Counted from the stretch's first letter, positions 1 through 8,544 are shown. The stretch is DNA of 64,000 nt from CAZYLZ01 sp964648335 (GCA_964648335.1 CAZYLZ010000004.1:1-64000); one strand, 5' to 3'. Numbers and translations: made by a program. Notes: a model not told the origin generated them from the sequence alone.

Positions 1-2
1 TC

Positions 3-422
3 GGCGGCGAAGCACTCGCTCCGTTTCTCTCGATGCGCGACAAAGGCATCATCGTGCTCTGCCGAACGTCGAACAAGGGCGCCGGAGAATTCCAAGACAT
101 GCTCGTCAAGGGCAAGCCGCTGTATCAGCATGTTGCGCGCCATGTGGAGAAAGAATGGAACGAGAACGGCAACTGCTGTCTCGTCGTCGGGGCCACCTAT
201 CCAAAGGAACTCGCCGAAATCCGTGCCATCGTGGGCGACATGCCACTCCTCATTCCTGGCATCGGCGCCCAAGGGGGCGACCTCGCGGCGACCGTCAAGG
301 CCGGCATGAACAGCAAGGGTAACGGCATGATCATCAACTCTTCGCGCGGCATCATCTACGCCTACAACCCGCGTGGAGAGGCGAAAAAGCTCAATGACGA
401 CATCATCCATCTGTCCAAGTGA
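3..422 (+). CDS. pyrF: Orotidine 5'-phosphate decarboxylase, C-terminal part (5' end outside window)
   Basis: Last step of de novo UMP synthesis: decarboxylation of OMP in the cytosol. The frame is open from base 3, so the start lies before the window; about 139 C-terminal residues are seen. The stretch IIVLCRTSNKGAGEFQDM and the phosphate-binding motif PGIGAQGGD fit the longer type-2 OMP decarboxylase subfamily. It ends in TGA and is followed 4 bp later by a strong intrinsic terminator. pyrE follows about 90 bp downstream, and pyrB lies at the far end of the window. Confidence 0.9.
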   Translation, partial: GGEALAPFLSMRDKGIIVLCRTSNKGAGEFQDMLVKGKPLYQHVARHVEKEWNENGNCCLVVGATYPKELAEIRAIVGDMPLLIPGIGAQGGDLAATVKAGMNSKGNGMIINSSRGIIYAYNPRGEAKKLNDDIIHLSK

Positions 423-426
423 CGAC

Positions 427-458
427 AGTCCCCGCCAATCGGCGGGGACTTTTCTTTT
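427..458 (+). terminator. Intrinsic terminator after pyrF
   Basis: AGTCCCCGCC (427-436) pairs perfectly with GGCGGGGACT (441-450) around a 4-nt loop, followed by a T-rich run. It separates pyrF from pyrE, so pyrE probably has its own promoter; a weak candidate -10 (TAGACT, 483-488) lies between them. Confidence 0.9.
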
Positions 459-514
459 ACTAGACATTTTGGTACTACAGGCTAGACTCTGCCGAGTTGC
501 AACAGGAGGTCCAC

Positions 515-1177
515 ATGGACGACTTCACCACACGAAAAAACCTCGACTCGCTTGGTGCCATCTATCGGTGGGACGGAACCGCCCAAAAGCCGCATTGCAT
601 CCTCACGAGCGGCAGACACTCGCCCTTCTTTATCAATGGCACAAAGCTCCTGGAAGATCCGGCAGCGATACGCAAAGCCGCGGTGATGCTGGTCGAGATG
701 TACGACCTCAAGCAGCGCATCGCCAGACATCATGGGTCCGAGCATCATCCGCGTGTGCGCTTTGTCGGACAGGCGATGGGATCGATCGTGCTCGCGAGCT
801 ACCTTGCCGAGGAGTGCGGCGCGCTTACCGCGTTTAGCGAAAAACGCCCCGACGGCTGGATGGAAATGGCACGATTTTCGCCGAGCGAGAACGAAATCCT
901 GATAATCGTCGAAGACGTACTGACAACCGGAGAGACAAGCCGAAAGACGCGCGCCGACCTCAGAGCCAAGGACCTGACCTTGGACCGCATCGTTCTCTGT
1001 GTCGCAAATAGGAGCGGCAGCGACACGATCGTGTTCGACGATCAAGTGTACGAGATCAAGGCTCTCGTCACGATGCCGGCCGAGTCCTATACGCCCGACG
1101 AATGCCCGGCATGCAAGCTCGGCTCGGCGGCGCATAAGCCCAAAGCCGTATGGGAATCGCTGTTCGTCACGAAGTGA
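515..1177 (+). CDS. pyrE: Orotate phosphoribosyltransferase
   Basis: Transfers phosphoribose from PRPP to orotate to give OMP. Type-I phosphoribosyltransferase fold; the PRPP-binding motif is IIVEDVLTTGET (near residues 130-141), preceded by the hood region LTSGRHSPFF. The start at 515 is chosen because AGGAGGT lies at 504-510; a TTG 18 nt upstream in the same frame would place this site inside the gene. The product is 220 aa, usual for the family. The C-terminus has a CPAC pair of unknown role. The gene ends 9 bp before an assembly gap. Confidence 0.93.
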   Translation: MDDFTTRKNLDSLGAIYRWDGTAQKPHCILTSGRHSPFFINGTKLLEDPAAIRKAAVMLVEMYDLKQRIARHHGSEHHPRVRFVGQAMGSIVLASYLAEECGALTAFSEKRPDGWMEMARFSPSENEILIIVEDVLTTGETSRKTRADLRAKDLTLDRIVLCVANRSGSDTIVFDDQVYEIKALVTMPAESYTPDECPACKLGSAAHKPKAVWESLFVTK

Positions 1178-1186
1178 GATATACAA

Positions 1187-1286
1187 NNNNNNNNNNNNNN
1201 NNNNNNNNNNNNNNNNNNNNNNNNNNNNNNNNNNNNNNNNNNNNNNNNNNNNNNNNNNNNNNNNNNNNNNNNNNNNNNNNNNNNNN
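1187..1286. other. Assembly gap (100 N)
   Basis: Exactly 100 N, the usual placeholder for an unsized scaffold gap. The true distance between pyrE and the following membrane gene is unknown. Confidence 0.99.
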
Positions 1287-1414
1287 TGCTCGCCTACCAC
1301 TGGCTCGAGTACATGCGATACCGAACGAGCGCCTTGGCGGCGATCAGTATGTATGCGCTAGTAGGTGTCATTCTCTTTAGCATCTTGTCTCTCAGTGCGG
1401 TAGCACTCTTATAG
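1287..1414 (+). CDS. C-terminal fragment of a membrane protein (5' end lost in gap)
   Basis: One frame is open from the gap edge to a TAG at 1412-1414, giving 41 residues from LAYHWLEYMRYRTSALAA onward. The last 25 residues are strongly hydrophobic (a transmembrane helix ending SLSAVALL). The stop is one base before the ATG of the PH-domain gene, which suggests translational coupling and membership of the same operon. Too little remains to assign a family. Confidence 0.6.
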
Positions 1415-1415
1415 T

Positions 1416-1979
1416 ATGCAATCACTCGCAATCCAGGACGACGAACAGATTCTCTTGTGGCTCAACAAGCACTGGATCATCCTCACGCGCGACATCATCG
1501 GCACGGTCCTGGCCGGAGTCCTGCCTATTTTTGGAGTAACATTCTTGATTGCAAGCGGGATCACGACAGGTATTAACCCTGCACTCCTCACCTTCCTCCT
1601 CGCGCTCTGGCTTATCGCAGTCTGGATGTCGCTCGTCATAGTGTGGACGAACTACTACCTCGACGTCTGGATTGTCACTGACAAGCGCATCATCAATGTC
1701 GAGCAGTTGGCGCTCTTTCGGCGCGACGTGACCACGCTGCGGTACGAGCGCCTGCAGGATGCGACGGTAAAGTACAATGGATTTATTTCCGAGATGTTCG
1801 ACTTCGGCACCCTCAAGATCCAGACCGCCGGTTTCGATACGCACGAGATGGAATTCGAGGGAATCCCGCACCCCGAAGAGGTAAAACGCATGATCTTCGA
1901 CCAGGTCGACAAGTCGGCCGAGGGGCATCAGGAAGCGCATGGGTTTAAAGCGCAGGCGCACCTCAACCACGACATATAG
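1416..1979 (+). CDS. PH-domain (YdbS/YdbT-like) membrane protein
   Basis: 187 aa. Two transmembrane helices near residues 22-47 and 55-80 are followed by a bacterial PH domain. The hallmark stretch YYLDVWIVTDKRIINVEQ is visible, then RRDVTTLRYERLQDATV and GTLKIQTAG. Proteins of this type are membrane-associated; their function is mostly unknown. It starts one base after the stop of the upstream membrane-protein fragment and has no clear Shine-Dalgarno site, so it is probably translated by coupling. Confidence 0.8.
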   Translation: MQSLAIQDDEQILLWLNKHWIILTRDIIGTVLAGVLPIFGVTFLIASGITTGINPALLTFLLALWLIAVWMSLVIVWTNYYLDVWIVTDKRIINVEQLALFRRDVTTLRYERLQDATVKYNGFISEMFDFGTLKIQTAGFDTHEMEFEGIPHPEEVKRMIFDQVDKSAEGHQEAHGFKAQAHLNHDI

Positions 1980-2011
1980 TCGGTACGGATGCAAAATAGC
2001 TCATTCTTCGC

Positions 2012-2017
2012 TATACT
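2012..2017 (+). promoter_or_regulatory. -10 box of hisS (leaderless)
   Basis: TATACT, with 6 nt between it and the ATG at 2024. Initiation about 7 nt after the box would start the mRNA at the start codon. No Shine-Dalgarno site is present and the -35 is weak. Confidence 0.7.
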
Positions 2018-2023
2018 CACCCC

Positions 2024-3277
2024 ATGCAGAAGAAAGTAAGTACAGAGCCCTATAAGGGAGTCCGCGACTTCTACCCCGAAGACCAATTTTTCTTGCGCTA
2101 CATCACCGAGATCATGTCGCGTGCCTGCGAGAGCTTTGGCTTCGAGGAGTACCACGCATCAATCTTGGAACCGGCCGATTTGTACAAAAGCAAGACGTCC
2201 GAAGAGATAGTCAACGAGCAGACCTACACCTTTATCGACCGCGGCGAACGCGAGGTAACGCTGCGTCCCGAGATGACGCCAACGGTGGCCCGCATGGTGG
2301 CAGCACGCCGCCGTGAGCTCGTCTTTCCCCTTCGCTGGTTTTCGATTCCCAATGTATTTAGGTACGAGCGCCCGCAGAAAGGACGATTGCGCGAGCACTG
2401 GCAGCTCAACGCAGACCTCTTTGGTGTCGAAGGTGTCGAGGCCGAGGCCGAGATTATCGCCCTCGCTCATCGCATCATGACAGACCTCGGTGCCCACGAG
2501 CACGATTTTGAGATCCGCGTCAACGACCGTACTATCCTTTCGTCTATCCTTGAGGAGCTTAACGTCGACGACGTGACCGAGCGCAAGGTCGTTCGACTTT
2601 TGGATGCAAAAGACAAGATGCCCGACTTTGACGAGAAGATCGAGGCGCTCCTCGGACACGAGAAGGGTGCGCTCTTCCTGCAGAAGCTCGCGAGCGTGAG
2701 CTCGACCGCGTCATTGGAAAAGCTCCAGATGATGCTCAACCTCATGGGCGTTCACAACATCGTGATCGACACCTCGATCGTGCGCGGATTCGACTACTAC
2801 ACCGGGATTGTCTTCGAGGTCTACGACACCAGCCCCGACAACAACCGCTCCCTCTTTGGCGGCGGCCGTTATGACCGACTTTTAGAATTATTTGGCGACG
2901 AGACGGTTCCTGCCGTGGGCTTTGGCATGGGCGACGTCACCGCACGCGACTTTCTCGAGACGCACAACCTGCTTCCAAAATACATGCCAGCAACCGAGCT
3001 CATGCTCTTGCCCATGGAACCCGAGGCCGTGATGCACGCGATGCAGCTGGCACAAAACCTTCGCGGCGAAGATGTCACCGTATCGGTCAATCTTTCCGGC
3101 AAGAAGGTCGGCGACATGATCAAACAAGCAGACAAGCTTGGCATTCCCACCATCATCACCATCGGCTCTCGAGAACGTGAGAGTGGCGAATATACCCTAA
3201 AGCAGCTTGGGAGCGGCAAAGAGACCACCATGCCCGCTAACCGCATCGCCGAGCACCTCTTTTCGCATGCGGGCTAA
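2024..3277 (+). CDS. hisS: Histidyl-tRNA synthetase
   Basis: Charges tRNA-His. 417 aa, class II synthetase. Motif 1 begins around YKGVRDFYPED; motif 2 includes FRYERPQKGRLREHWQLNAD; the His-specific motif RGFDYYTGIVFEVY is near residue 250; GGGRYDRL and GFGMGDV (motif 3 region) follow. The C-terminal anticodon-binding domain covers about the last 95 residues. Its stop lies within a perfect A/T-rich hairpin (GGCTAAAAAG / CTTTTTAGCC, about 3272-3295). Confidence 0.95.
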   Translation: MQKKVSTEPYKGVRDFYPEDQFFLRYITEIMSRACESFGFEEYHASILEPADLYKSKTSEEIVNEQTYTFIDRGEREVTLRPEMTPTVARMVAARRRELVFPLRWFSIPNVFRYERPQKGRLREHWQLNADLFGVEGVEAEAEIIALAHRIMTDLGAHEHDFEIRVNDRTILSSILEELNVDDVTERKVVRLLDAKDKMPDFDEKIEALLGHEKGALFLQKLASVSSTASLEKLQMMLNLMGVHNIVIDTSIVRGFDYYTGIVFEVYDTSPDNNRSLFGGGRYDRLLELFGDETVPAVGFGMGDVTARDFLETHNLLPKYMPATELMLLPMEPEAVMHAMQLAQNLRGEDVTVSVNLSGKKVGDMIKQADKLGIPTIITIGSRERESGEYTLKQLGSGKETTMPANRIAEHLFSHAG

Positions 3278-3308
3278 AAAGGCAACTTTTTAGCCACTAT
3301 TACTGTAT

Positions 3309-3337
3309 TTGACATATAATTTTTTTGTGTGTATAAT
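3309..3337 (+). promoter_or_regulatory. Perfect consensus sigma-70 promoter
   Basis: TTGACA (3309-3314), a 17-bp spacer, then TATAAT (3332-3337): the full consensus. It lies about 50 bp before the small gene at 3386, giving a leader of about 40 nt that ends in a purine-rich Shine-Dalgarno site (AAAGGGA). Confidence 0.9.
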
Positions 3338-3385
3338 GCGCACAGAGTACCGCTACCGCCAAAAGACATCATAAAGGGAAACCAG

Positions 3386-3745
3386 ATGTTCAACCAACGC
3401 ACTATGGTCTACGCGAACCGACTCAATGCCGATTCGCAGAAGGCCGCAGCGAACAGAGACCTCGAGCGGGCGTCGACACTTCAAGTTGATGCGAGAACAG
3501 TCGCTCTGCAGGCTCTCTCCGAGGGCACGTTGTGGGGCAGCACGTACAAAGCGCTCAAGAATGGCCGATACGCGCTGAGGAGTCTCGCAGCCGATGACGT
3601 CCTCGATCTCGCAACCACGCTCGAGCTCGCCGCAGTCGCTCTGAAGGACAAGCCCGAGTGGTCGTGGTTTGCCTTCGAGCTCAGCCACGACGCCGAGTTC
3701 GCACTCAAGTGCGCTATCAAGCGCGATCAACCGAAGGCAGCATAA
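3386..3745 (+). CDS. Small hypothetical protein (solo gene, strong promoter)
   Basis: 119 aa, soluble, mainly helical, no family recognised. The ATG at 3386 is chosen because AAAGGGA lies about 8 nt upstream; a GTG in frame at 3329 would overlap the -10 box. The gene has a perfect consensus promoter and its own terminator, so it should be an independent, strongly expressed unit. The N-terminal half is rich in Ala, Arg and Asn, and the middle has repeated Leu/Ala helices. Confidence 0.7.
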   Translation: MFNQRTMVYANRLNADSQKAAANRDLERASTLQVDARTVALQALSEGTLWGSTYKALKNGRYALRSLAADDVLDLATTLELAAVALKDKPEWSWFAFELSHDAEFALKCAIKRDQPKAA

Positions 3746-3761
3746 AACAGACACTCGCACT

Positions 3762-3796
3762 AAAGCCCCGCGAGTATAAACAAGGGGGCTTTTTTG
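3762..3796 (+). terminator. Intrinsic terminator of the 3386 gene
   Basis: AAAGCCCC (3762-3769) pairs with GGGGCTTT (3785-3792), followed by a run of T. It ends 11 bp before the second assembly gap. Confidence 0.85.
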
Positions 3797-3807
3797 TTGC
3801 ATGTAAG

Positions 3808-3907
3808 NNNNNNNNNNNNNNNNNNNNNNNNNNNNNNNNNNNNNNNNNNNNNNNNNNNNNNNNNNNNNNNNNNNNNNNNNNNNNNNNNNNNNNNNNNNNN
3901 NNNNNNN
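3808..3907. other. Assembly gap (100 N)
   Basis: Exactly 100 N. The size of the missing DNA is unknown. Confidence 0.99.
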
Positions 3908-3908
3908 C

Positions 3909-3957
3909 CGCTTCCCCGCCGCCCGCTCGAACGAGCGCCGCGCCGACCAAGCGCTGA
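3909..3957 (+). CDS. C-terminal tail of a gene interrupted by the gap
   Basis: The only frame that closes soon after the gap encodes ASPPPARTSAAPTKR and stops with TGA at 3955-3957. A strong terminator starts 6 bp later, which supports a real gene end. The Pro/Ala/basic tail gives no family information. Confidence 0.5.
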
Positions 3958-3963
3958 CGACAC

Positions 3964-4003
3964 GCGGCCAAGGTGCACCATCGCACCTTGGCCGCTCTTT
4001 TTT
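3964..4003 (+). terminator. Strong intrinsic terminator
   Basis: GCGGCCAAGGTGC (3964-3976) and GCACCTTGGCCGC (3983-3995) form a perfect 13-bp stem with a 6-nt loop, followed by TCTTTTTT. Confidence 0.93.
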
Positions 4004-4010
4004 ATCTAAT

Positions 4011-4143
4011 CCCTCCCTCTCTTCTCAAGAGAGGGCCGTAAACTGCGTCCTCGCAGTTTCGAGGGGAGAGTTGGTTTGTTTTTGAAGCGTAAACACAGGA
4101 CCAACTCTCCCTTTAGTTCCCTCTCTTAAAAAGAGAGGGAGGA
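4011..4143. repeat. MITE-like palindromic element before the exonuclease gene
   Basis: Four hairpins in a row: CCTCTCTT/AAGAGAGG; AAACTGCG/CGCAGTTT; GGGAGAGTTGGT/ACCAACTCTCCC; and CCCTCTCTT/AAGAGAGGG. The outer two are copies of each other, so the element as a whole has terminal inverted repeats of about 12 bp (CCTCCCTCTCTT at the left, AAGAGAGGGAGG at the right). A third copy of the terminal hairpin follows the gene, at 4771-4800. No coding capacity seen. Confidence 0.75.
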
Positions 4144-4148
4144 AATGC

Positions 4149-4178
4149 TTGATACATCCAAAATGCATTTGGTATACT
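4149..4178 (+). promoter_or_regulatory. Promoter of the 4187 exonuclease gene (leaderless)
   Basis: TTGATA (4149-4154), an 18-bp spacer, TATACT (4173-4178). The ATG at 4187 follows after 8 nt, so the transcript should start at or next to the start codon. Confidence 0.7.
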
Positions 4179-4186
4179 ACGACCTC

Positions 4187-4765
4187 ATGCGCACCATCGT
4201 CTTCGATATCGAAACCGCGAATCAATTTTCCGACATAAGCTCTGGCGATCCGGCCGACCTCACGCTTGCAATCATCTGCATCCACGACTCTCTTACCGAC
4301 GCATACGACTCGTTCACCGTCGAGGAGCTCCCGCGCCTATGGAAAGTGCTCGAGCAGGCAGACGTATTGGTGGGTTATAACAGCGACCACTTCGACATTC
4401 CACTCTTGAACAAGTACTATCCAGGCGATCTGGGCCAGATAAAGTCGATCGATCTTTTAAAAGACATCCACAAATCGCTCGGGCGACGCATCAAGCTCGA
4501 CATGGTCGCCGAAGGGACATTGGGCGAGGGTAAAAGCGGTCACGGACTGCAGTCGATAAAGTGGTGGCGCGAAGGGCTCGTCGACAAGGTGCGCGAGTAC
4601 TGCATAAAGGATGTCGAGATAACGAAGCGCATCTTCGAGTACGCAAAGAAGAACGGATCGATTCGCTATAAAGACATGGGGGCCGTGCGCGAGGTACGCA
4701 TCGACACGCGCGACTGGAGCACCAAGAAGGCAGAGTCTGCGGTAACGCACACCCTCGGCTTTTAA
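4187..4765 (+). CDS. RNase H-fold 3'-5' exonuclease-like protein
   Basis: 192 aa. The N-terminus TIVFDIETAN carries the first catalytic DxE pair of the DnaQ/RNase H-like exonucleases. A second motif, LVGYNSDHFDIPLL, has the expected N-x2-D-x2-D pattern, and EYCIKDVEITKRIF supplies the third acidic site. It resembles the YprB type rather than the proofreading subunit. An upstream in-frame ATG at 4145 lies inside the promoter, so the start is placed at 4187. The gene sits between copies of a palindromic repeat. Substrate unknown. Confidence 0.75.
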   Translation: MRTIVFDIETANQFSDISSGDPADLTLAIICIHDSLTDAYDSFTVEELPRLWKVLEQADVLVGYNSDHFDIPLLNKYYPGDLGQIKSIDLLKDIHKSLGRRIKLDMVAEGTLGEGKSGHGLQSIKWWREGLVDKVREYCIKDVEITKRIFEYAKKNGSIRYKDMGAVREVRIDTRDWSTKKAESAVTHTLGF

Positions 4766-4770
4766 GGCAT

Positions 4771-4800
4771 TCCTCCCTCTCTTACGAAGAGAGGGAGGAG
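4771..4800. repeat. Solo copy of the palindromic repeat
   Basis: CTCCCTCTCTT and AAGAGAGGGAG around a 3-nt loop, the same sequence as the ends of the element at 4011-4143. No T-run follows, so it is a poor intrinsic terminator. Confidence 0.75.
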
Positions 4801-4811
4801 GAACGGGGTGA

Positions 4812-4817
4812 TACAAT
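4812..4817 (+). promoter_or_regulatory. -10 box of the DsbA-like gene (leaderless)
   Basis: TACAAT with 6 nt to the ATG at 4824; no Shine-Dalgarno site. Confidence 0.6.
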
Positions 4818-4823
4818 TTTGCC

Positions 4824-5531
4824 ATGCGACACGCCGTCCCAACCGCCATCGTAATTTCCGGTATCCTCATCGCAATTGCGGTCTTTTTTGTGCAGAAGCA
4901 GCCGGTCGCACCTGTTGCACCGACGCCGGTTGCGCCCCAGGTCCGCGTCCCATCAGTCAGGAAGGACGACCATGTCCGCGGCAACCCTAACGCGCCTGTT
5001 GTCATTATCGAGTATTCCGATACCGAGTGTCCCTACTGCAAGGCATTTCATGCGACCCTGCGCAGGGTAATAGACGCATACGGAAAGGACGGCCAGGTCG
5101 CGTGGGTATTCCGCAACTTCCCCGTCACCGATTCTCATCCCAAAGCGCTCAAAGAGGCCCAGGCACTCGAATGCGCAGCCGACCTCGGTGGCGAGCTGGT
5201 GTTTTGGAGATACCTCGACCGCATCTACGAGATCACGCCGTCGAACGACGGACTCGACCCGGCGGCGCTCAACACGGTTGCAAACGAGATGGGACTCGAC
5301 GTGCGGGCCTTCGCCTCCTGCGTCGAGTCGGGAAAGCATGTGGCCGCCATACAAAAGTCCTCCGCCGAAGCAATAGCCGCCGGTGCCGCGGGGACTCCGT
5401 TTAGCATCCTCATGTATGGCGCTGACGAATACGTCATCCAGGGATCGCAGACCTACGACTACATGCAAGGACTTCTCGAAATCCTCATAGCGTCCGATTC
5501 CGAAGCTACGACGAGCGCATCAGCTCTCTGA
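4824..5531 (+). CDS. Membrane-anchored DsbA-family thiol:disulfide oxidoreductase
   Basis: 235 aa. A transmembrane anchor (residues 6-24) is followed by a Pro/Val/Ala-rich linker and a thioredoxin-like domain facing outward. The redox motif CPYC is at residues 69-72 (SDTECPYCKAF), and the cis-proline loop is in AGTPFSIL. Such proteins oxidise or isomerise disulfides in exported proteins. Secreted proteins in this window have domains bounded by Cys pairs and are plausible clients (inference). Its last 26 bp overlap the end of the convergent helicase gene. Confidence 0.85.
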   Translation: MRHAVPTAIVISGILIAIAVFFVQKQPVAPVAPTPVAPQVRVPSVRKDDHVRGNPNAPVVIIEYSDTECPYCKAFHATLRRVIDAYGKDGQVAWVFRNFPVTDSHPKALKEAQALECAADLGGELVFWRYLDRIYEITPSNDGLDPAALNTVANEMGLDVRAFASCVESGKHVAAIQKSSAEAIAAGAAGTPFSILMYGADEYVIQGSQTYDYMQGLLEILIASDSEATTSASAL

Positions 5532-8514
5532 GCGCACAGTACTCGCAGTCTTTGGTGTCGCATTTAATCTCCCAAAATGAGAGTGCGTAGATTTCGTTGG
5601 CGACACGCGCGAGCGTCGCCTTGAGCTCAGCGACCGATGCAGCGTCGTAGCCAAACCCGTGGGCGACGGTCTTGCCGGCGGGATCGGGCTCGATGAACTC
5701 GAGCGTGAGCTTGGCGGGCGCCTGCATCTTTGCAATCTCGAGCAATATGCAGTAAAAGTCGAGTTGTCGTTTGTAATCCCCTGTCGCGTTCTTCGTATTT
5801 CCTTCGAGTTCATTGCGACTCTTGTGCTTGCCGGTCTTGTAGTCGATAACATGCACCGAGCCGTCGCTCCTAAACTCGATTACGTCTATCATGCCGCGCA
5901 AGAGCACCTGTGGCAGATCGCTCCCACTAAGCGGAAAGTAGCCTTCGATCTTCTTTTCGCACAACGCCGTGAACTCATATCCTTCGTAGTTGCGCGCATG
6001 CCAGTCGGTGAGCGCGCGTACGCCTTTCTTGTACGCGTCGTCGTACGAGGTCGGCGTAAAGCCCTGTGTATCGATTGAGAGTTTCAGGAACTCGAGCAGC
6101 TTCTCGAGCGGCTGATACTCGCGTGTCGAAGCAGAGAGGTCGCGGAAAAGGCGCAGCGCATTGTGGAGCGCATTACCGTACAGCGAACTCGACGTCGGCT
6201 TTTCCGGTACGCGCACGAGGTTGCGATAGAAATACTTCCAGGGACAGTCGAGGTAGTTGTTGAGCGCAGTCGCGGATATGCCCTGCTCGACAAAGGCATC
6301 GCGCAAGAATGCTATGTCGCTCATCGAGTCGGTCGAAGACGGCTTCTGCACCAGTAAGTCTTGCGGCGCTACCGAGTCCTCAAACGACGCGGTATCGACT
6401 TTGGTCACGAGCGCCGGTGCGAGTTCGAGCATGAACTGTGTCACAGCGCTCTCGCGCGTGCGCGTAGACGAGGTTATCCCGTACGATACCGAGACGTACT
6501 GCTTTGCGCGCGTAAGTGCGACGTAAAAGAGTCGGCGCTCGTCTTCGACGTCGGTGTCTGGAACGACCGCGAGGGTCGAAAGTGGCAAAGTGCTCCTCGA
6601 TACGCGATTGCCCCAGTGCTGATCGCGGGCATGGATGATGTACACGTATTCGTACTCGAGCCCCTTCGAACGATGCGCCGTGACCAAGTGCACGGCATTT
6701 GCCCGCTCCTTAGGCTCGGTATCGGGCTCGATTTCGATGCCGTACTCCTCGTAGAGACCGATATCGGTAACAAAGTCTGATCCGGTATACAGGGTCTTGG
6801 TGGCACAGAGCGATTCGAGCGTGCGTGCAAGCCCGCGCACCGCATTGAGTATTGAAACGGCATTGGGCCGCGAGAGTACGTACGTAAGGAAGCCACTTTC
6901 GTGCAAAACCGCATCGAAGAAATCGCGTGCCGATTCCTCTTGCGCCAGCTTCGAGAGGTGTAGAAGCGTGCGTGCGAACGACTCGACTCGGGTAGGATCA
7001 GAGACTTTCGCGGTTAAAAGGTGCGCATGCGACGAGATGACATCGACATATGGAATGCGATGCTTCTGCCCATACAAGAGCGCTTTGTAGACGTCATGCG
7101 ACGACACTCGTGCCCACGGAAAATGGAGCGCGTAGGCGAGGTATTCGTCGCTGCCGATGTGTGTGCAGAGGCGCAGATAGGTCACGAGCTGCGCGATTAT
7201 GTGATCGTTCAAGATGGTGCTCTTCGAATCGAGCGAATGGAGTATCCCTTTATGGGAGAGGGCGCGCGAGACCGCCGAGGCGTCCGAGTTAGTCCGGTAC
7301 ATGATGGCAATGTCGCCGGCAGGTACGCCTTCGGCTATGCGTTTTTCGATGTCGGTCACCACCCATAGCACCTCGAGTTCTTCACTCGTGAACGCGCGCT
7401 CTTCCAGGACTGCATGCTCGGGGTGCTCGACCCGGCTTTCGAGCTTCGGGTGACGTTCGGCCGGGATCGACTCTGTCATGAGCGAATGCGCCGCATCAAG
7501 CAAGACAGAGCCCGATCGGTACGAGTCGGTTAGCGGGATCAGAACCGCGCTCGGGAATTTCTTGCGAAAGTATTCGAAGCTGTCGAGAGTGGCACCCTGA
7601 AAGCGAAAGATCGCCTGCTTCTCGTCGCCGACGATAAAGAGATTCGGAGAATCGTGAAATGACGCGACGAGCTCGAGGAGCGTATTCTGCGCGCCATTGG
7701 CATCCTGGTGCTCGTCGGCCAGGATATAGAGATACTTCTCTTGGACGGTCAGCAAGAATGCCGGATCGGTGGCAAGTGTGCGCACCACCTCGCCTATCAT
7801 GTCCTCGAAGTCGAATTTCTTTTTTTCGGCGAGCTTCTTCTCGTACCACTCGAAAACCTTGCCGAGCTCGTGTTCCTTCCTGAGACGGTCCATCTGTGTC
7901 TGTGCGGCACCCTTCACCTTTCCTTTGTGTGCTCCCTTCTGATGCACCGATTCCGGATCGTTCTCGAGCTCGTGCAGTAGGCGTGCGGTAGTGGCGAGCA
8001 CGTGCTCGGGGGTCTTGTGCTCGCGCTTGAGCGTGCTAATGGCGCTGCGGACCGCCGGTACGTAAAAGAACGGATCACCGAATGGCTTGAGCTTGTCGAG
8101 TGCAAGCTCGGTCAGGGCCTCGCGGATGAACAAGACCGACTCGATCTCGGTGAGCGCAACCGAGCTGATAATGCGCGGAAAGTATTCGGGATGCGACCGG
8201 ATGATGTCGTTGCAGAATCCATGAAAGGTATAGATAGCTACCTTGTAGGCGGTTGGCCCGATGAGCTTGAGGAGCCGCGCCTTCATGGCGTCGACCCCGG
8301 CTTCGGTGAACGTAAGCGCGAGTATCGCGTCGGGTGGCGTGTCGGTGCGCGCAAGTATATTGGCTATGCGCAGGGTCAAGATCTGGGTCTTCCCGGTGCC
8401 TGGGCCAGCCACCACCATTATCGGTCCTTCTATCGCGTCTACGGCCTGTTTTTGGGCCGAATTGAGCCGTTTATAGTCTTGATTGAACCGGACTGAGGTC
8501 TTGGAAACGGACAT
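5506..8514 (-). CDS. UvrD/PcrA-type helicase fused to a RecB-like nuclease domain
   Basis: 1002 aa. Superfamily 1A helicase: Walker A GPGTGKT near residue 40, motif II as DEHQDAN, motif III GDEKQAIFRFQGA, and ALTRAKQYV near the end of the motor. The C-terminal PD-(D/E)xK domain has CPWKYFYRNL and VIDYKTGK. One Cys before the nuclease core plus three at the end (CDTKDCEYC) match the iron-sulfur staple of AddB-type nucleases. The start at 8514 follows a TATACT box by 6 nt; an earlier in-frame ATG (8538) lies upstream of the box. Probably DNA repair or end processing; no separate RecC/AddA partner seen here. Confidence 0.88.
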   Translation of the reverse strand: MSVSKTSVRFNQDYKRLNSAQKQAVDAIEGPIMVVAGPGTGKTQILTLRIANILARTDTPPDAILALTFTEAGVDAMKARLLKLIGPTAYKVAIYTFHGFCNDIIRSHPEYFPRIISSVALTEIESVLFIREALTELALDKLKPFGDPFFYVPAVRSAISTLKREHKTPEHVLATTARLLHELENDPESVHQKGAHKGKVKGAAQTQMDRLRKEHELGKVFEWYEKKLAEKKKFDFEDMIGEVVRTLATDPAFLLTVQEKYLYILADEHQDANGAQNTLLELVASFHDSPNLFIVGDEKQAIFRFQGATLDSFEYFRKKFPSAVLIPLTDSYRSGSVLLDAAHSLMTESIPAERHPKLESRVEHPEHAVLEERAFTSEELEVLWVVTDIEKRIAEGVPAGDIAIMYRTNSDASAVSRALSHKGILHSLDSKSTILNDHIIAQLVTYLRLCTHIGSDEYLAYALHFPWARVSSHDVYKALLYGQKHRIPYVDVISSHAHLLTAKVSDPTRVESFARTLLHLSKLAQEESARDFFDAVLHESGFLTYVLSRPNAVSILNAVRGLARTLESLCATKTLYTGSDFVTDIGLYEEYGIEIEPDTEPKERANAVHLVTAHRSKGLEYEYVYIIHARDQHWGNRVSRSTLPLSTLAVVPDTDVEDERRLFYVALTRAKQYVSVSYGITSSTRTRESAVTQFMLELAPALVTKVDTASFEDSVAPQDLLVQKPSSTDSMSDIAFLRDAFVEQGISATALNNYLDCPWKYFYRNLVRVPEKPTSSSLYGNALHNALRLFRDLSASTREYQPLEKLLEFLKLSIDTQGFTPTSYDDAYKKGVRALTDWHARNYEGYEFTALCEKKIEGYFPLSGSDLPQVLLRGMIDVIEFRSDGSVHVIDYKTGKHKSRNELEGNTKNATGDYKRQLDFYCILLEIAKMQAPAKLTLEFIEPDPAGKTVAHGFGYDAASVAELKATLARVANEIYALSFWEIKCDTKDCEYCALRELMRSS

Positions 8515-8520
8515 CAAATG

Positions 8521-8526
8521 AGTATA
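8521..8526 (-). promoter_or_regulatory. -10 box of the helicase-nuclease gene (leaderless)
   Basis: TATACT on the minus strand, 6 nt before the ATG at 8514. This spacing decides the start codon. Confidence 0.7.
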
Positions 8527-8544
8527 GCAAACATACAAAGGATA

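Noticed and set aside
482..1300. Long minus-strand frame across the first gap
   Set aside because: It runs through the 100 N and mirrors pyrE; no start signal and no family resemblance.
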